Source: Dehalococcoidia bacterium (GTDB lineage Bacteria > Chloroflexota > Dehalococcoidia > UBA2979). Taken from it: 52,776 bases of DNA. The stretch covers positions 1 to 52,776 of the forward strand of contig JALOAM010000002.1 of the NCBI GenBank assembly GCA_023228765.1, read 5' to 3'. This document shows positions 50,582-52,776 of the stretch, in pieces. The notes under the pieces were generated by a model, which worked only from the letters and a program-made list of their open reading frames with translations, did not search any database and had not been told where the DNA came from. Position numbers and translations under genes: made by a program. Numbering within the stretch: position 1 is the stretch's first letter; each line of letters begins with the position of its first letter.

Positions 50582-51943
50582 ATGCCGAAGCGTCGCGACG
50601 ACCTGCCGCCCGGGGTGCAGAACGAGTTCTTCGAGAGCCCTCGACGGCCCGTGAGCGGCACCGTGCCGCTCGGCGCACCGCTGGCAGCGCGGATGCGTCC
50701 GCGCACGCTGGAGGAGTACGAGGGGCAGGAACACATCGTCGGCCCCGGCGGGCCGCTCCGGCGGTTCATCGAGGGCGACGAGTTGCCCTCGATCATCCTG
50801 TGGGGGCCGCCCGGGTGCGGGAAGACGACGCTCGCGAACATCATCGCGAACCACACGCAGCGCCACTTCGAGGAGCTCTCGGCCGTCACCAGCGGCATCG
50901 CGGACGTCCGGCGGGTGGTGAAGGAGGCGCAGGACCGCCTCAAGATCTCGGGGCGCCGCACGATCCTGTTCGTGGACGAGCTCCACCGCTTCAACCGCAC
51001 CCAGCAGGATGGCCTGCTCCCCCACGTCGAGGCGGGCACGGTCACCCTCATCGGTGCGACTACGGAGAACCCGTCGTTCTACGTCGTCGCGCCGCTGCTC
51101 TCGCGCTGCCGGGTGTTCCGCCTGGAGCTGCTGTCTCCGTCCGTGATCGAGGGCCTGATGATGCAGGCGATCCGTGACGAGGAGCGCGGCCTCGGCGAGA
51201 TGCGGCTGACGATCGACAGCGAAGCCCTCGATGCGATCTCACACGCTGCCGCGGGCGACGCCCGGTCCGCTTACAACATCCTGGAGGCTGCCGCGACGCT
51301 CGCGGTGCAGGAGCCGGATGACCAGGGGCGCCCCCACGTCACCCGCGACACGGTGGAGGCTGCCGCGCAGCACCGCACCCTCCTCTATGACCGCGAGGGC
51401 GACGCGCACTACGACACGATCTCCGCGTTCATCAAAAGCGTCCGCGGCTCCGACCCGGACGCCGCGCTCTACTGGCTCGCGCGGATGCTCGAGGCCGGCG
51501 AAGACCCGATGTTCGTCGCGCGTCGGATCGTGATCCTCGCGGCGGAGGACGTCGGCCTGGCAGCGCCGGGGGCGCTGCAGATGGCGATGGCAGCGCAGCA
51601 GGCGGTGCACTTCCTCGGCATGCCGGAGGGCCGCCTCCCGCTGGCGGAGGCGACCGTCTACCTGGCGATCGCACCGAAGTCGAACAGCGCGTACGCGGCC
51701 TATGACCGCGCGCTGAAGGACGCCCTGGCCACGCGAAACGAGCCGGTACCCCTCCATCTGCGGAATGCGGCGACACCGCTGATGAAGCAGTTCGGGTACG
51801 GCGACGGCTACCAGTACGCCCACGACTACGAGGGCCACGTGGCGCCGGACCAGAAGTACCGTCCGGATGCCGTGGAAGGCCATCGCTACTACTTCCCGGG
51901 CGACCTGGGGTACGAGGCGCGGGGACGCCAGCAGCAGGGGTAG
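50582..51943 (+). CDS. rarA: Replication-associated recombination protein A (AAA+ ATPase)
   Basis: RarA/MgsA acts at stalled replication forks. 453 residues. Walker A GPPGCGKT (75-82), Walker B ILFVDELHRF (about 128-137), GATTENPSFYV (sensor 1) and the RarA-specific C-terminal SHAAAGDARSAYNILEAAA, then FIKSVRGSDPDAALYWLARMLEAGEDPMFVARR. Length is ordinary. The start at 50582 is a leaderless-type ATG; the N-terminal PKRRDDLPPGVQNEFFESPRR is typical. It is followed by two long hairpins. Confidence 0.95.
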   Translation: MPKRRDDLPPGVQNEFFESPRRPVSGTVPLGAPLAARMRPRTLEEYEGQEHIVGPGGPLRRFIEGDELPSIILWGPPGCGKTTLANIIANHTQRHFEELSAVTSGIADVRRVVKEAQDRLKISGRRTILFVDELHRFNRTQQDGLLPHVEAGTVTLIGATTENPSFYVVAPLLSRCRVFRLELLSPSVIEGLMMQAIRDEERGLGEMRLTIDSEALDAISHAAAGDARSAYNILEAAATLAVQEPDDQGRPHVTRDTVEAAAQHRTLLYDREGDAHYDTISAFIKSVRGSDPDAALYWLARMLEAGEDPMFVARRIVILAAEDVGLAAPGALQMAMAAQQAVHFLGMPEGRLPLAEATVYLAIAPKSNSAYAAYDRALKDALATRNEPVPLHLRNAATPLMKQFGYGDGYQYAHDYEGHVAPDQKYRPDAVEGHRYYFPGDLGYEARGRQQQG

Positions 51944-51968
51944 GCCCGACCGAGGACCCAGCAGACGC

Positions 51969-51999
51969 GAAGCGGGCGGGCCACTGGCCCGCCCGCTTC
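51969..51999 (+). terminator. Terminator between rarA and the copper lipoprotein
   Basis: GAAGCGGGCGGGCC (51969-51982) and GGCCCGCCCGCTTC (51986-51999) form a 14-bp perfect stem with a 3-nt loop, 26 nt after the rarA stop. Short tracts on either side, so it may act for both strands. Confidence 0.75.
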
Positions 52000-52019
52000 A
52001 CTCAGTCCGTCCATCCGGA

Positions 52020-52060
52020 GGCTCCGAGGTGCTCGCCCGGGTGCGAGCTGCCTCGGAGCC
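52020..52060 (-). terminator. Terminator of the copper lipoprotein gene
   Basis: GGCTCCGAGG (52020-52029) and CCTCGGAGCC (52051-52060) enclose an inner stem GCTCGC (52031-52036) / GCGAGC (52043-52048). The stop at 52076 is 16 nt upstream on the minus strand. Confidence 0.65.
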
Positions 52061-52075
52061 CGACGGCGGTGCCTG

Positions 52076-52645
52076 CTACTCGACGGTGAACGCGGTGTGC
52101 ATGCCGCCCGCGTAGTGGCCGGCGATGTTGCAGATCAGGATGTAGTTGCCGGCCTCCAGGTCGAAGGTGCCCGAGGCGGTCTCGCCGGCCGGGAACTCGT
52201 TGATGGTGCCAACCACGTCCAGGCCGTCCATGTTGACCTGCGCGCCGTCCACGGGGAGGGCGTCAGCGGCCTCGTCGGAGCGGATGACGATGATCTCGTG
52301 CGGCAGCGCGCCGCCGTTGTCGGCCTCGAAGGTCACCTCACCGGCCGGAGCCGACTCGGCGTCGAGCGCGATCGCGAACTCGGAGAGCGCGGCGGCAACG
52401 GTCGTGCCCTCGCCCTCACCGGCTTCCTCGGTCGCCTCTTCGGTCGCGGTAGCTTCCTCGGTGGCCGCCTCGGTCGCGGTGGCCTCTTCCGTGGCCGTGC
52501 CTTCCTCGGTGGCGGTCGCGGTCGCAGTCGCGGTGCCGTCGTCCTCGAACTCGGGGTCGTCGTCCGAGCAGGCGGCGAGGAGCGCGAGCGCAAAGACGCT
52601 CAGGCCGATCAGGAGCGCCAGGCGCGTCCAGCGATTCTTATTCAT
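52076..52645 (-). CDS. Blue-copper (cupredoxin) lipoprotein
   Basis: 189 residues from ATG 52645 with a GAGGGAC SD. Signal peptide with lipobox LAAC, Cys26, then an Ala/Thr/Glu-rich linker of recurring EEAT/TATAT units (about 38-80). The C-terminal cupredoxin domain has type-1 copper ligands His116 (LPHEIIVI), Cys172, His177 and Met182 (ICNIAGHYAGGM). It should be an electron carrier or copper-binding protein on the outer face of the membrane. A 30-bp palindrome lies over its promoter. The sequence is ordinary in length; partner oxidase unknown. Confidence 0.9.
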   Translation of the reverse strand: MNKNRWTRLALLIGLSVFALALLAACSDDDPEFEDDGTATATATATEEGTATEEATATEAATEEATATEEATEEAGEGEGTTVAAALSEFAIALDAESAPAGEVTFEADNGGALPHEIIVIRSDEAADALPVDGAQVNMDGLDVVGTINEFPAGETASGTFDLEAGNYILICNIAGHYAGGMHTAFTVE

Positions 52646-52699
52646 CTGTCCCTCTTTTCTGTGTTTGAACACTCGCGGCCGGAGTCCGCGGCAACTCTG

Positions 52700-52727
52700 A
52701 CCGTACCCCTTGCCGCGCTAGGGACAA
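52700..52727 (-). promoter_or_regulatory. Putative promoter of the copper lipoprotein gene
   Basis: On the minus strand TTGTCC (52722-52727), 16 nt, TACGGT (52700-52705). The -35 is overlapped by the palindrome at 52726. Confidence 0.4.
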
Positions 52728-52755
52728 CACTTGTGTCATCTATCACAAAAGTGTT
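52726..52755. promoter_or_regulatory. 30-bp near-perfect palindrome, CRP/FNR-like core
   Basis: Twelve of fifteen positions pair across the centre. Outer arms AACACTT (52726-52732) and AAGTGTT (52749-52755); the core TGTGT-N6-TCACA (52732-52747) is one base from the CRP half-site pair TGTGA-N6-TCACA. Its centre is ~40-50 bp upstream of the predicted start of transcription. Confidence 0.7.
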
Positions 52756-52776
52756 AACATATCCGACAGTCAGGCG

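Overview
This is a high-GC (roughly two-thirds G+C), densely coded chromosomal window of housekeeping and metabolic genes from what is most likely a member of the Chloroflexota (Dehalococcoidia/SAR202-like or Thermomicrobia-like). That placement is an inference. It rests on high GC, separate secD and secF behind yajC, family-5 ABC binding proteins placed beside trigger factor/ClpP and beside fmt/secG, F420-type PPOX proteins, a dimeric eukaryotic-type NADP isocitrate dehydrogenase and several apparently leaderless promoters. A 16S rRNA or marker-gene tree would settle it. I see no rRNA, tRNA, CRISPR array, transposase, integrase or prophage gene.

Layout. 1-4029 (+): 3' end of def, yajC, an unusual aspartate-rich small protein, secD and secF (protein export). 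4176-10292: stress and accessory genes (dps with a clear terminator, a zinc-ribbon protein, hemW, a DUF2157-like membrane protein, a Tat/lipoprotein iron-type binding protein flanked by two PPOX flavin/F420 proteins, a PH/GRAM-like protein). 10377-16043: aspS and an oppABC-like set with no ATPase genes. 16241-23855: tig-clpP-clpX proteostasis block, tlyA-nadK-small glycine-rich membrane protein, then a GNAT-Nudix-BKACE operon. 23964-31686: a TCA cluster in which sdhCAB (+) converges on icd-mdh-fumC (-), with a DUF3224 gene between. 31988-41171 (-): PAS/GAF-like protein, acyl-CoA carboxylase carboxyltransferase, LysM lipoprotein, M28 peptidase lipoprotein, a two-TM protein, and hyuA-hyuB. 41343-52645: SRPBCC protein and bL25 (+), then rlmN, fmt, SBP5, secG, yvcK, gatB (-), DUF402 and rarA (+), and a blue-copper lipoprotein (-).

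The window carries two parts of co-translational export (YajC/SecD/SecF and, 42 kb away, SecG), protein maturation (Def, Fmt, Tig, ClpXP) and indirect aminoacylation (an AspRS with features of the non-discriminating type plus GatB). Central metabolism is represented by the TCA genes and the carboxylase. Most genes sit in short same-strand runs with 1-4 nt stop/start overlaps (yajC, secF, nadK, nudix, sdhB, hyuB). Runs are often separated by strong GC hairpins.

The least ordinary features are: the Asp/Trp-patterned acidic protein in the sec operon; a ~120-residue extracellular insertion with two cysteines in SecF; a 13-bp inverted repeat that holds a -10 element in its loop and the Shine-Dalgarno in its arm (9331-9366); a near-perfect 30-bp palindrome overlapping the promoter of the copper lipoprotein (52726-52755); and nested palindromes over the rplY promoter. 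No defence or mobile system is visible.
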